Positions 37,267-45,864 of a stretch of DNA of 45,864 bases are shown in pieces. Where the stretch lies: positions 1 through 45,864 of the forward strand of contig CASWVG010000017.1 of NCBI GenBank assembly GCA_949472775.1, in the 5' to 3' direction. The position numbers were made by a program, and so were the translations under genes. The number at the start of each line of letters is the position of its first letter. The first letter of the stretch is position 1. This stretch comes from an uncultured Lachnospiraceae bacterium. GTDB taxonomy: Bacteria; Bacillota; Clostridia; Lachnospirales; Lachnospiraceae. The notes under the pieces are model-generated. The model worked only from the letters and a program-made list of their open reading frames with translations. It did not search any database and was not told where the DNA came from.

Positions 37267-40242
37267 TCAATCCGTCACCCACTTCTTAAGCGCTTCCTCC
37301 AACCTCTCAATATCCACAGGCTTGGAAATATGATCGTTCATTCCGGCATCCTTCGCCCTCTTAATGTCATCCGCAAAGGCATCCGCCGTCATGGCCACAA
37401 TAGGTATTTTCTTTAAGTCCTCGCGATCTAAAGCACGGATTGCCTGTGCGGCCTCGTAGCCGTTCATAACAGGCATCTGAATGTCCATAAAGATCAGGTC
37501 AAAGTAACCAGGCTCTTTCTCCTGCACAGCTTCCACAGCCAGTTTTCCATTCACTGCCATCTCCACCTGTATGCCCACCATGCCAAGGAGTTCTTTGGCT
37601 ACCTCGATATTGATTTCATTATCCTCCACAAGCAGCACCCGCCTGCCGGTAAAATCTTGCTGGCTGAACGTTTCCAGCGCGGAAACCTTCTCCTCCTGGT
37701 TCGGTTCAAGCGCTTCCTTGAGCGCACGCACCAGTCGGGATTTAAACAGCGGTTTCCCAATAAAAGCATCCACCCCTGCATCCAGCGCTTCCGCCTCAAT
37801 ATCCGCCCAGTCGTATGCCGACTGAATAATAATCAGAAGATCATCACCAACTATCTTTCGAATATCCTTGGCGGTCTCCAGACCGTCCATACCTGGCATT
37901 TTCCAGTCGAGAATAACCACCTTGATTCGTTTCCCAGCCTCCGCTGAAATGCGCTCCAAGGCCGCCCCTCCGCTGGTCACGTACTCTGCTTCCATGCCAA
38001 GGCTTCTGAGCATCTCACAGGAGCTCTCGCATGCCGTCTCCTCGTCATCCACAACCAGCACAGGCATCCCATTGTATGCGGCCAGATCAGCCGCTGTCAT
38101 GTCATCCAGCTTCAGATATACAATAACCGTAAACTTGGAGCCTTTTCCGAGCTCACTCTCTACCTTAATATCACCCCTCATCATGCGGGCGATATTGACC
38201 GCGATCGACATGCCAAGTCCCGTGCCCTCGATCTTTCCTGTCCGGGAATCGGTTGCCCGGGAAAATGGCTCAAAAATTTTCTGGATGTACTCCGGCGCCA
38301 TACCGATGCCAGTATCCTCAAAGATAAACTCATAACAGCCGTAGCCCTCGATGTGGGAAGATTTCTCCACAATATGAATGCTGATCTTTCCCCCGGAAGG
38401 CGTGAATTTCACCGCGTTGCCCATAATATTCATAAAGATCTGCTGCAGATGCTGCTCGTCCCCGACCACGTTCTCGTGCTCAAGTTTGGCAATACCTGCA
38501 TTGAGCGCAAGACCTTTAAACTCCATCTGTGAGCGGAACACAGTCAGAAGGCTCTCTATCGTATCAGAGATATTAAAGGCGCCTTCCGTCAAGCTCACCT
38601 TACCGCTCTCGATCCGGCTCATATCAAGCACTTCATTAATCAGCCCGAGCAGATGCTTGCCCGAAACCGTAATCTTTTCGAGTGCGTCCAGCACACGATC
38701 CTTCTCGTCGATGTGCATGGTCGCCACGGAAGTCATACCCAGAATCGCATTCATAGGCGTGCGGATATCGTGGCTCATGCGGGAAAGGAAATCGCTCTTG
38801 GCATGGTTCGCCGCCTCCGCGCGTTCTACCGCCTGCGCCAGCATCTCCTTCTGTTCCTCCTCACGGCGGATCATGTCGTCAATACTGCGGATTGCCATGG
38901 TAATGGTGGACACCTGTCCATTTTCCACATCCGCTGTGGTAACTGCAATGGAACACCACTCATAGCTGTCGTCATCCGGCTTCTTCCGCTTAAATTGCAA
39001 TTCGATATGGTCCCTGTCGGAAAGCCGTCTCCGCAGATTGGAGGGGTCCAGAAAATCCTTTACGAGATCGGAGTGTTCCTCCGCCACTATGCCACTGTTC
39101 AGATTTTTTGCTGTCCTGGAATCATATTCCTCCCTTTTGGGTCCATCCTCTGAATAGGGGTAAACCGTATCACAGGTATTTTCCTTCAGATTGATATAAT
39201 AGATCGCACGGCAGGCGCGCACGGTACTGTCCATGGCATTCCGGTAAATCCGGGTCTGCTCCGCCATGCGGTCATGCTCGTCCTGCAATTCCTGATTGTG
39301 CATCTGATTTCTGTACTCACGGATCATCTGGAACATAAATACCGCAAAGCCGAGCCCAATGAGCACAAAGCAAATATAATAAAATGTATCTGATCCGGAA
39401 AGAATCTGGTCTTTCGGAATGGTCAGAATGCCGGTCCATCCGTTATCCATGTGATGGAAATAGACATTGCGGACAATCCCGTCCTTGGGTGTCAGATTTT
39501 CCAGCACGCGGTCATTGCCGCTGCGTTCCGCCCTTTCCATATAGCTGTTCACAAGTTCCTGAAAATCCTCCTGCTGATAATCCCAACAGGACTGGTAATA
39601 TAACAGACTGCCGTTATTATCCACCAGATAGTATGAGGAATCCCGCGGCAGCACAAGCTTTTCGTTCATCACTTCAAAGAAAGATGGCATCAGGTCAATG
39701 GCAAGATAGCTGCCCGTTGCAGGAACCACCTTGCACAGGGTAATCACCGGCAGGCCCGTCACATAATCCGTGTAGACAGGCGAAATGTAAACTTCCCCGT
39801 TCGCGGCTACCGCCTCCTGATAGTATCCCGCTTCAAGGAAATTATATTTCGCGATTTCTTCCAGCTCCGGATTGTTGGAAACAATCTCCGTGGCATGAAA
39901 AGTTTTGCCGTAAATCTGGAGTGTATTCTCACCGTATGCGTCTGTAAGTCCCCGCATAAAAGGATACAGACCTTCCCGGAGCTCATCAATGGAAATATCC
40001 TCCTTCTCACGTTCTTCTATGTAATTTACGCTGACTTTCAGTATCGCTTCGCACGCAAGGATTCCACCCTCCTCCGACGAGGTGCAGTTCTCGATCAGTG
40101 CCAGCCCCATCTGATTGGTATTGTCCCACAGAGTCTGGCGCAGAATAATAGTACAGAACAACACAACAAGAATGAAGGCGCTCAGCACCAGAATATTATT
40201 CCGCATCTTTTTAAGTAATGACATCTTTTTGCTTCCGTTCAT
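37267..40242 (-). CDS. Hybrid sensor histidine kinase with two receiver domains
   Basis: About 991 residues. TM1 is at about 17-35, an extracellular Cache-like sensor at about 40-285, and TM2 at about 290-310. A linker with a PAS-like region precedes the HisKA motif FLSRMSHDIRTPMNAILGM (phospho-His near 489). The HATPase domain has NIMGNAVKFTPSGGK, DTGIGM and GTGLGMSIA. Receiver 1 (about 735-850) has VDDE, LDWKMPGMDG; receiver 2 (about 870-988) has VEDNEIN, FMDIQMPVMNG. No HPt domain is visible, so the final phosphorelay partner is elsewhere. The start could also be a GTG at 40248 or an ATG at 40224. The ligand is unknown. Confidence 0.93.
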   Translation of the reverse strand: MNGSKKMSLLKKMRNNILVLSAFILVVLFCTIILRQTLWDNTNQMGLALIENCTSSEEGGILACEAILKVSVNYIEEREKEDISIDELREGLYPFMRGLTDAYGENTLQIYGKTFHATEIVSNNPELEEIAKYNFLEAGYYQEAVAANGEVYISPVYTDYVTGLPVITLCKVVPATGSYLAIDLMPSFFEVMNEKLVLPRDSSYYLVDNNGSLLYYQSCWDYQQEDFQELVNSYMERAERSGNDRVLENLTPKDGIVRNVYFHHMDNGWTGILTIPKDQILSGSDTFYYICFVLIGLGFAVFMFQMIREYRNQMHNQELQDEHDRMAEQTRIYRNAMDSTVRACRAIYYINLKENTCDTVYPYSEDGPKREEYDSRTAKNLNSGIVAEEHSDLVKDFLDPSNLRRRLSDRDHIELQFKRKKPDDDSYEWCSIAVTTADVENGQVSTITMAIRSIDDMIRREEEQKEMLAQAVERAEAANHAKSDFLSRMSHDIRTPMNAILGMTSVATMHIDEKDRVLDALEKITVSGKHLLGLINEVLDMSRIESGKVSLTEGAFNISDTIESLLTVFRSQMEFKGLALNAGIAKLEHENVVGDEQHLQQIFMNIMGNAVKFTPSGGKISIHIVEKSSHIEGYGCYEFIFEDTGIGMAPEYIQKIFEPFSRATDSRTGKIEGTGLGMSIAVNIARMMRGDIKVESELGKGSKFTVIVYLKLDDMTAADLAAYNGMPVLVVDDEETACESSCEMLRSLGMEAEYVTSGGAALERISAEAGKRIKVVILDWKMPGMDGLETAKDIRKIVGDDLLIIIQSAYDWADIEAEALDAGVDAFIGKPLFKSRLVRALKEALEPNQEEKVSALETFSQQDFTGRRVLLVEDNEINIEVAKELLGMVGIQVEMAVNGKLAVEAVQEKEPGYFDLIFMDIQMPVMNGYEAAQAIRALDREDLKKIPIVAMTADAFADDIKRAKDAGMNDHISKPVDIERLEEALKKWVTD

Positions 40243-40379
40243 TGCCACACACTTACCTTATTATTTTATTTTGTGGGTATATTGTCAAACTGCCCACATT
40301 ATATATGTATACCTCTTATTTTACCTAGCGTCCGCGCGAAAATCAAGACATAACCTGCATAAAACCTATATTTTTCTAC

Positions 40380-40408
40380 TTGTATATTAGTTCCTTTTAT
40401 ATTAAAAT
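40380..40408 (+). promoter_or_regulatory. Candidate promoter of the ferredoxin gene
   Basis: TTGTAT (40380-40385), a 17-nt spacer, then TAAAAT (40403-40408), about 60 nt before the start codon. Confidence 0.6.
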
Positions 40409-40468
40409 AAGAGCGTGGCAACTTTTTATTGCTGTCAATCACTTTTATAACATAAGGAGGATATAGTC

Positions 40469-40639
40469 ATGGCATTCGTAATCAGTGACGCTTGTGTAGC
40501 TTGTGGTGCTTGTGAGGCTCAGTGCCCGGTTGGTGCGATCAGCATGGGCGACGGTAAGTTCGAGATTGATGCTTCTAAGTGCATCGACTGCGGTTCCTGT
40601 GCAGGCGCTTGCCCGACAGGCGCTATTTCTCAGGGCTAA
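40469..40639 (+). CDS. Clostridial-type 2[4Fe-4S] ferredoxin
   Basis: 56 residues that I translated directly. Two cluster motifs of the C-x2-C-x2-C-x3-C-P type are visible: [12 protein letters not shown] and [12 protein letters not shown], in a pseudo-twofold repeat typical of small clostridial ferredoxins. It carries low-potential electrons for pyruvate oxidoreductase, hydrogenase or similar enzymes. AAGGAGG lies about 9 nt before the ATG. Codon use is strongly biased (GCT, TGT, GGT), as expected of a highly expressed gene. It is a single gene flanked by its own promoter and a hairpin terminator. Confidence 0.95.
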   Translation: MAFVISDACVACGACEAQCPVGAISMGDGKFEIDASKCIDCGSCAGACPTGAISQG

Positions 40640-40662
40640 CGCAATTTCACGCAAATGATTGA

Positions 40663-40718
40663 AGGAGCCGTCTCCCAGGGATATGTATTCATTTCTGGGA
40701 TAGCGGTTCTTTCTTTTT
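40663..40718. terminator. Terminator shared by the ferredoxin and MerR-like genes
   Basis: TCCCAG (40673-40678) pairs with CTGGGA (40695-40700), extended by an imperfect AGCCG/CGGTT stem. A T-rich tract (TTCTTTCTTTTTATTT) follows on the plus strand. It overlaps the 3' end of the convergent MerR-like gene. Confidence 0.6.
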
Positions 40719-41462
40719 ATTTCTGCCAAACTTTTCTCCCGGGCGGCGCCTCTGGCTGATCATTTCGTCGATTTTCCGGAAATGTTCCTCCTCAAGTTTT
40801 TTGCGCTCCTCGTCCCGCTCTTCCTGCTGCCGGAACTGATAATCCAGTTCCTTCAAAATACTCTCCTTAATTTCCGTACACATTTCCCGGTTGGCATTTT
40901 TGACCGCATCAGTCACCATATGTTGTAAAAGATACTGCAGGCGTCTTGCCTTTTTCTCCTTGTCGTCATCGACCGGTTCCTCGTACTCCTTAAGCTCCTG
41001 ACCTTCTTCAGGCATCTCCAGAACCGTCTCCTTTCCCTTTGACATTGTTACCATATACTTCTTTGCTTTCTTCATAACCATATCCTCCAGACTTTCTTCT
41101 ATCGGTCTTTTTTCACTGCACTGGTTTTCCGACTCACTTTTCTTCTCCCCGCCACCAGCCAGTTCCACAGTTTCTGCCTGTTTTGTTCCGGCATCGGCAT
41201 TTCTGTCTGTCAACTGTGTCGGACCGTAAAGCTCCTGCCCGCCACCCTGCAGCACCACCCGTATCGCCCGCAACTGCAGCCCCTGCTCCTTTAGCTGCCT
41301 GATACGGCACAGCGTTTCAATATCCTTCTCTTTGTAACAGCGATGTCCCATCTCGTTTCGCTCAATCGGCAGATTCAGTTCGTCCTCCCAGTAGCGGAGC
41401 ACATGCGGCTCCACCTCTACCTTTTTTGATGCTTCCGAGATATAATAAACGGTGTCATTCAT
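40689..41462 (-). CDS. MerR-like DNA-binding protein with long coiled tail
   Basis: 257 residues. The N-terminal winged helix (about 5-75) has YYISEASKKVEVEPHVLRYWEDEL and GHRCYKEKDIETLCRIRQLKEQG, the MerR pattern of helix-turn-helix and wing. The rest is a Glu/Lys-rich low-complexity and coiled-coil region with no metal-binding Cys cluster. This layout is known among Firmicutes proteins such as the chromosome-anchoring RacA, so a chromosome-related role is possible, but this is inference. GGGAGGAG precedes the ATG. It is downstream of dnaB but separated by a terminator. Confidence 0.8.
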   Translation of the reverse strand: MNDTVYYISEASKKVEVEPHVLRYWEDELNLPIERNEMGHRCYKEKDIETLCRIRQLKEQGLQLRAIRVVLQGGGQELYGPTQLTDRNADAGTKQAETVELAGGGEKKSESENQCSEKRPIEESLEDMVMKKAKKYMVTMSKGKETVLEMPEEGQELKEYEEPVDDDKEKKARRLQYLLQHMVTDAVKNANREMCTEIKESILKELDYQFRQQEERDEERKKLEEEHFRKIDEMISQRRRPGEKFGRNKKKEPLSQK

Positions 41463-41498
41463 GTACGCTCCTCCCTTTCTTTTGCGTTCCTGTATGCG

Positions 41499-41531
41499 AA
41501 AAGAGACGCCCCGTCATGGGTCGTCTCTTTT
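41499..41531 (-). terminator. Terminator of the gdpP-rplI-dnaB operon
   Basis: A 10-bp stem, AAAAGAGACG/CGTCTCTTTT, with a 13-nt loop, about 70 nt after the dnaB stop. The stem ends in a run of T on the minus strand. Confidence 0.85.
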
Positions 41532-41602
41532 GTAGGTTCTCTATTTACTTCCTTCAGATCCGTGCGCGCACGGTTTGCCCACTGAACACGGCTCTGGCTG
41601 TA

Positions 41603-42943
41603 CTATCTGGCCAGGTTTGCAAACTTCGTATAGTCGGGCAGCCAGACAAGTTCAACGGTGCCGATCGGACCATTTCTCTGCTTCGCTATGATGATCTCCG
41701 CGATGCCCTTCCTCTCTGTATCTTTATTGTAATAATCATCACGGTATATGAACATCACCACGTCAGCATCCTGCTCGATCGCACCGGACTCACGCAGGTC
41801 GGAAAGCATGGGTCTGTGATCGGGGCGTTGTTCCACCGCGCGGGAAAGCTGCGACAGCGCCACCACGGGTACATGCAGCTCTCTGGCGAGCGCTTTCAGC
41901 GAACGCGAGATATCGGAGATTTCCTGCTGTCTGGAATCCGTGGATCGCCCGCTCCCCGACATCAGCTGCAGATAGTCGATAATGACCATTTCCAGATTGT
42001 GCTCCAGTTTATATTTACGGCATTTGGAGCGAAGCTCCGAAATACTGATACCCGGTGTATCGTCTATGATAAGATTGGATTTGCCGATCTGCGCCGCGCT
42101 CTCGATCAGCTGCTCCCACTCCGCATCCGACAGATTACCCGTCCGCAAATGCTGGGAATCCACATGGGATTCCAAGGAAAACAGGCGGTTCACAAGCTGC
42201 TCCTTGGACATTTCCAGACTGAATATCGCTACGGTTTTGTTCTGCTTGAATGCCACATACTCTGCCACATTCAAGACAAACGCCGTCTTTCCCATGGAAG
42301 GTCTGGCCGCCACCAGAATCAGGTCCGAAGGCTGTAAACCGGCAGTCTTATAATCCAGATCCAGAAAGCCTGTCGCCACCCCCGTCACATTTCCCTTATT
42401 GTGGGAAGCGCGCTCGATATTCTCCATGGCGTTCATCACGATCTGACGGATGGGAACAAACTCCGCGCCGCCCCTTCTCTGTACGAGGTCAAACACCCTC
42501 TTTTCGGTGTCTTCCAAAATGGTGTCAAGGCTCTCCTTGCCCACATAGCAGTCATTGGCAATCTCTTCATTCAGACGGATCAGCCGTCTCAGCACCGCCT
42601 TATCAGCCACAATACCCGCATAATACTTCACATTTGCCGAAGTGGGCACTGCCGTAATCAGATCCCTGATAAATTCGGGGCTGCAGACTTCCGGAGGTAC
42701 ATCCTTTTCCCGGAGCCTGTCCTGCAAAGTAACGAGATCCACGGGTTTTCCCTCGTCGTTCAGTTCCACCATCGTATCAAACAGGACGCCGTACTGCTTA
42801 TTATAAAAATCCTCCCCCAGCACAATCTCGGAAGCCGCTACAATAGCTTCCCTGTCCATAATCATGGAACCGACGACAGACTGCTCCGCCTCCATGCTGT
42901 GGGGCAATACCCTCTTTAATATTGCTTCCTCCGGCAAAATCAT
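41603..42943 (-). CDS. dnaB: Replicative DNA helicase DnaB
   Basis: 446 residues. The N-terminal collar domain (about 1-105) begins LPHSMEAEQSVVGSMIMD. The RecA-like motor domain has Walker A RPSMGKTAFVLN, Walker B VIIDYLQLMSG, and the late QLSRAVEQRPDHRPMLSDLRESGAIEQDAD segment read in two parts. It unwinds DNA at the replication fork. At the ATG 42943 the AGGAGG abuts the start codon; a TTG two codons in (42937) would have ideal 7-nt spacing and may be the real start. The order gdpP-rplI-dnaB is conserved in Firmicutes. Confidence 0.97.
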   Translation of the reverse strand: MILPEEAILKRVLPHSMEAEQSVVGSMIMDREAIVAASEIVLGEDFYNKQYGVLFDTMVELNDEGKPVDLVTLQDRLREKDVPPEVCSPEFIRDLITAVPTSANVKYYAGIVADKAVLRRLIRLNEEIANDCYVGKESLDTILEDTEKRVFDLVQRRGGAEFVPIRQIVMNAMENIERASHNKGNVTGVATGFLDLDYKTAGLQPSDLILVAARPSMGKTAFVLNVAEYVAFKQNKTVAIFSLEMSKEQLVNRLFSLESHVDSQHLRTGNLSDAEWEQLIESAAQIGKSNLIIDDTPGISISELRSKCRKYKLEHNLEMVIIDYLQLMSGSGRSTDSRQQEISDISRSLKALARELHVPVVALSQLSRAVEQRPDHRPMLSDLRESGAIEQDADVVMFIYRDDYYNKDTERKGIAEIIIAKQRNGPIGTVELVWLPDYTKFANLAR

Positions 42944-43040
42944 ACCTCCTGACGCTGTGCATATCCGTCCAGATTTTCATGCGTCGCACAAAATGCCCGT
43001 TATCCCGCGCACTGCCCGGAACCATCCGTCTGCAGCAAGT

Positions 43041-43487
43041 TCAAGCTTCCGTCACCTTTACCTTGAGCTTGCCCGTCACCTTCGGATGCAGCTTCACGCC
43101 AACCTCATAAACGCCAAGCGCCTTGATTGGCTCGGAGAGCTGAATCTTCTTTTTATCCAGCTCCAGACCGCACTGTTCTTTTGCAGCCTGCGCAATCTCT
43201 TTTGAGGAAATCGAGCCAAAAGCTCTACCGCCCTCACCAGATTTCATTTTCAAGGCGACCTCCTTTGTCTCAAGCACCCCTGCAAGCTCTTTCGCCGCCT
43301 CAAGCTGCTCTTTCGCCACCTTGTCAGCATTTGCTTTCTGAAGCTTTAAGTCGTTTTTATTTTTAGCGTTCGCTTCTACACCCAGCTTCTTCGGCAGCAC
43401 AAAATTTCTTGCGTACCCATCGCTGACTTCCACGATATCACCCTTTTTTCCAAGTGTCTTCACATCTTCCAGTAATATAATCTGCAT
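43041..43487 (-). CDS. rplI: Ribosomal protein bL9
   Basis: 148 residues, the usual length. The N-terminal domain is [35 protein letters not shown], followed by the long connecting helix (about 40-75) and the C-terminal domain containing [15 protein letters not shown]. It is part of the large subunit at the base of the L1 stalk. AGGAAA lies about 9 nt before the ATG. It lies between gdpP and dnaB with gaps of about 100 nt on each side. Confidence 0.97.
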   Translation of the reverse strand: MQIILLEDVKTLGKKGDIVEVSDGYARNFVLPKKLGVEANAKNKNDLKLQKANADKVAKEQLEAAKELAGVLETKEVALKMKSGEGGRAFGSISSKEIAQAAKEQCGLELDKKKIQLSEPIKALGVYEVGVKLHPKVTGKLKVKVTEA

Positions 43488-43588
43488 GATTTCCCATTTC
43501 CTTTCCTGTGTTTCAAAGACATGCCGGATCTCTGTTTCTCATCCGCTCATGCTGCTTTGCATCGTGCGTTCACCCACATTATTGTATC

Positions 43589-45649
43589 TTAGTCCTCACT
43601 CAGTTCCCCTTCCTGTATCATGACATCCAACGTCCTTTTAATGCTGACAATGCCTTCCTCAATTGTACCATTCTCAAGCTGCGCCCCTGCTATGTTCAGA
43701 TGACCGCCGCCACCCATTCTCTCCATAATGACCTGCACATTTACCTCGTCAATGGAGCGCGCGCTGATATAGATAATTCCATTATATCTGGTAAGGATAA
43801 AGCTTGCCCGGATACCCTTGATATTGAGCAGTTCGTTTGCCGCCTGCGCACCCACCACGGTGGGGCTTGTCACATCCTCACCTGTGCAGACAGATATGGC
43901 ATAAAACCTTCTGTAAATTTCTGCCTGGCTGACCGCATCCGCTTTCGCCTTGTACTCCGCCGCATCATCCCGGAACAGTTTCCGGACACGGGTCACATCC
44001 GCGCCGTTTCTGCGAAGAAATGCTGCTGCCTCAAACGTTCTGACACCCGTTTTTGTCATAAAGTTGTTGGTGTCTATCATAATACCCGAATACATGCAGT
44101 CCGCTTCCTCAGACCGGAGCCTCAGGTCGTCACTGATATACTGCAGGATTTCCGAAACCATCTCACATGCCGAAGAGGCATATGCCTCAATATAGGAAAG
44201 CGTTGCGTTCTCAATAATCTCCGTGCCCTGTCTGTGGTGATCCAGCACCACGATGGACTTGCAGCGTCTCAAGAGCTCCGGACATTCCGTTATGCTCGGC
44301 TTATTTACATCTACCACCACAAGCACTGCATTGTTGCCCACCATCTCCAAAGCAAGCTGGCTGTTAATAATCATATCTTCCGCATAGTCATCATTGTCCC
44401 GGAACATCTCTACCATGGGCTGCATAGAAGAAGTCACGTCATTCAGGACAATATGCGCTTTCTTATTCAGCGCCTCCGCAATACGGTAAATCCCCACCGA
44501 AGCGCCAAAACTGTCCACATCCCCCATGCGGTGACCCATGACATAAACCTCATCCTTGACAGAGATAATCTCCCGCAGGGCATGCGCCTTTACCCTCGCT
44601 TTGACGCGGGTACTCTTCTCCATCTGCTGGCTCTTTCCGCCATAATAAATTACGTTTTCCGGCACTTTCACCACCGCCTGATCACCGCCGCGACCAAGAG
44701 CGATATCTATGGCATTTCTCGCAAACTCATAATTCTGTGCGTAAGACAAACCGTTTAAGCCCATGCCGATACTGATGGTGACCGCCATTTCATTACCTAT
44801 ATTGACAGTCTTTACATCCTCCAGAATGTCAAACCGGCTCTCCTGTAAGTGAGTGGCCGCCTCTTTGCGCATAATAACAAAGTACTTGTCCTTCTCCAGT
44901 TTCTTACAGATACCGTCCAGCGCGGCAATATATTTGTTCACCTTTCTGTCAATCAGAGCAATCAGCAGGGAGCGCCGTACTTCCTCCACGCTCTCCAGCG
45001 CCTCCTCGTAGTTATCCAGATAAATGAGCGCCACCGCAAGAGACTGGTCATCTACTTCTTTCAAAGCAATCTGTAATGCCGTTTCGTCAAACAGGTAAAG
45101 CGCAATCAGATATCCTTCATAGCCCTTCGCTTCAATGATGTCGCTGTTTTCCGCCATCTCCTTTAAGGAAATCTTTTTCAGTTTCGCCATATAATTGCCG
45201 TTCTCATATTCCACACGGCATTCTATCTCATCCTCATCGCCCTGACCAGGAAGAGTTTCCTTCGTAATAGTGGGGAAAAGGGTGGAAACCGGCTTGCGGT
45301 ATCCCTTCTCCTGATGGGTGAGTTTCTCAAAAGCGATATTCGTCCAGATAATTTTACCGGCGTCATCCAAAAGAGCATGGGGCAGTTCCAGATCCCGCAA
45401 AAGCCGCCTCTGAATTTGTCCGTACTGAGTAGCAAAGCTGATCAGCTCATTCATAATGACCGGTTTATTATACAGCATCATGGACAAAATGATAGCAAAA
45501 TAGAAAATCAGAAATGCGGTCAGGATTAACCCTGCCCGGTAATCCAGCATATAGACCAAAACATCCACAACCGCAAGCAAAAACCCCAGATATAAGGAGG
45601 CCTGCAGATATGACTTCAGCCGCCCCTTTAGTTTCACCGTATTTTTCAT
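43589..45649 (-). CDS. gdpP: Cyclic-di-AMP phosphodiesterase GdpP
   Basis: 686 residues from the ATG at 45649, which follows GAGGA. The frame opens 18 codons earlier, but that stretch is encoded by the hairpin repeat, so the shorter form is preferred. It has two membrane helices (about 12-55), a PAS domain (about 75-160), a degenerate GGDEF domain (about 175-300) and a DHH domain with MGDVDSFGAS and VVLDHHRQ. A DHHA1 domain with MGGGGHLNIAGAQ ends the protein. It hydrolyses c-di-AMP to pApA and so affects cell wall and potassium homeostasis. Confidence 0.95.
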   Translation of the reverse strand: MKNTVKLKGRLKSYLQASLYLGFLLAVVDVLVYMLDYRAGLILTAFLIFYFAIILSMMLYNKPVIMNELISFATQYGQIQRRLLRDLELPHALLDDAGKIIWTNIAFEKLTHQEKGYRKPVSTLFPTITKETLPGQGDEDEIECRVEYENGNYMAKLKKISLKEMAENSDIIEAKGYEGYLIALYLFDETALQIALKEVDDQSLAVALIYLDNYEEALESVEEVRRSLLIALIDRKVNKYIAALDGICKKLEKDKYFVIMRKEAATHLQESRFDILEDVKTVNIGNEMAVTISIGMGLNGLSYAQNYEFARNAIDIALGRGGDQAVVKVPENVIYYGGKSQQMEKSTRVKARVKAHALREIISVKDEVYVMGHRMGDVDSFGASVGIYRIAEALNKKAHIVLNDVTSSMQPMVEMFRDNDDYAEDMIINSQLALEMVGNNAVLVVVDVNKPSITECPELLRRCKSIVVLDHHRQGTEIIENATLSYIEAYASSACEMVSEILQYISDDLRLRSEEADCMYSGIMIDTNNFMTKTGVRTFEAAAFLRRNGADVTRVRKLFRDDAAEYKAKADAVSQAEIYRRFYAISVCTGEDVTSPTVVGAQAANELLNIKGIRASFILTRYNGIIYISARSIDEVNVQVIMERMGGGGHLNIAGAQLENGTIEEGIVSIKRTLDVMIQEGELSED

Positions 45650-45683
45650 CTTATTCCTCATGAGAGTGTTTCTTATTCTTCCC

Positions 45684-45864
45684 GGTTTTACAGAGAATAC
45701 CATCTTTTTGGTATTCTCCCATGCGAGATTTAGAACTTCTTCACGATGCAGCCCTTGCTGCGAGTGATTAGAAGTTCTTCTCAGGTTTTACGGAGAATAC
45801 CATCTTTTGGGTATTCTCCCATGCGAGATTTAGAACTTCTTCACGATGCAGCCCTTGCTGCGAG
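45684..45864. repeat. 100-bp tandem repeat with compound hairpins (continues past right edge)
   Basis: Unit one is 45684-45783; unit two starts at 45784 and is cut by the window end. The 81 comparable bases differ at only two positions. Each unit contains a 9-bp hairpin GAGAATACC/GGTATTCTC (45693-45718) and a longer one (45732-45778) with stems AGAACTTCT/AGAAGTTCT, TCAC/GTGA and GCAGC/GCTGC. It lies directly upstream of gdpP on the minus strand. Confidence 0.85.

Noticed and set aside
40445-40729. 94-codon minus-strand frame across the ferredoxin gene
   Set aside because: It is the antisense of a clear ferredoxin gene with its own promoter, ribosome site and cluster motifs.

Overview
The window looks like a chromosomal segment of an anaerobic, spore-forming member of the Clostridia, most likely Lachnospiraceae. 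The evidence is the gene order gdpP-rplI-dnaB, a Firmicutes-type atp operon, MecA, a CwlD-like amidase, SleB-like and GH18 cell-wall enzymes, a clostridial 2[4Fe-4S] ferredoxin, and fermentative pyruvate formate-lyase with its activase. I see no tRNA, rRNA, CRISPR array, transposase or integrase.

Layout, left to right. (1) 1-3575, minus: two DNA cytosine-C5 methyltransferases followed by an McrB-like GTPase that runs off the left edge. This is the arrangement of LlaJI/BsuMI-type restriction-modification systems. (2) 3591-9274, minus: a HAD phosphatase, a membrane-anchored 846-residue protein ending in a degenerate C39-like peptidase fold, a small unknown protein and a chemoreceptor. (3) 9425-17355, minus: a complete F1Fo ATP synthase operon with its own promoter and terminator. 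Its c subunit carries a Na+-type ligand set, and several gene gaps hold strong hairpins. (4) 17556-23505: a DUF402 protein (plus), then cell-envelope genes together with rpiB and tsaC/sua5 (minus). (5) 23506-25372: a probable structured noncoding RNA of about 255 nt (minus) with its own promoter, mecA (plus) and a DUF1858 protein (minus). (6) 25538-31947, minus: a very large secreted protein with eight RCC1 repeats and about eight Ig-like repeats. Its promoter has a run of nine G inside the -35/-10 spacer, which suggests phase variation. (7) 32099-37126: a Uma2-family protein (minus), then a pyruvate formate-lyase locus (plus). (8) 37267-45649: a hybrid histidine kinase (minus), a small ferredoxin (plus), and a MerR-like regulator and dnaB, rplI and gdpP (all minus). 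(9) 45684 to the right edge: a 100-bp tandem repeat built of hairpins.

The most unusual locus is pyruvate formate-lyase. The 679-residue catalytic protein has the Cys-Cys pair but stops before the C-terminal glycyl-radical domain. That domain is a separate 79-residue gene about 460 bp downstream. Between them lies a 70-residue Cys-containing ORF whose N-terminal half resembles the start of the radical domain. The activase gene follows after a terminator. If the reading is right, the enzyme must be assembled in trans from separately translated parts. The other leading candidates for new biology are the poly-G promoter of the giant surface protein and the ~255-nt RNA.
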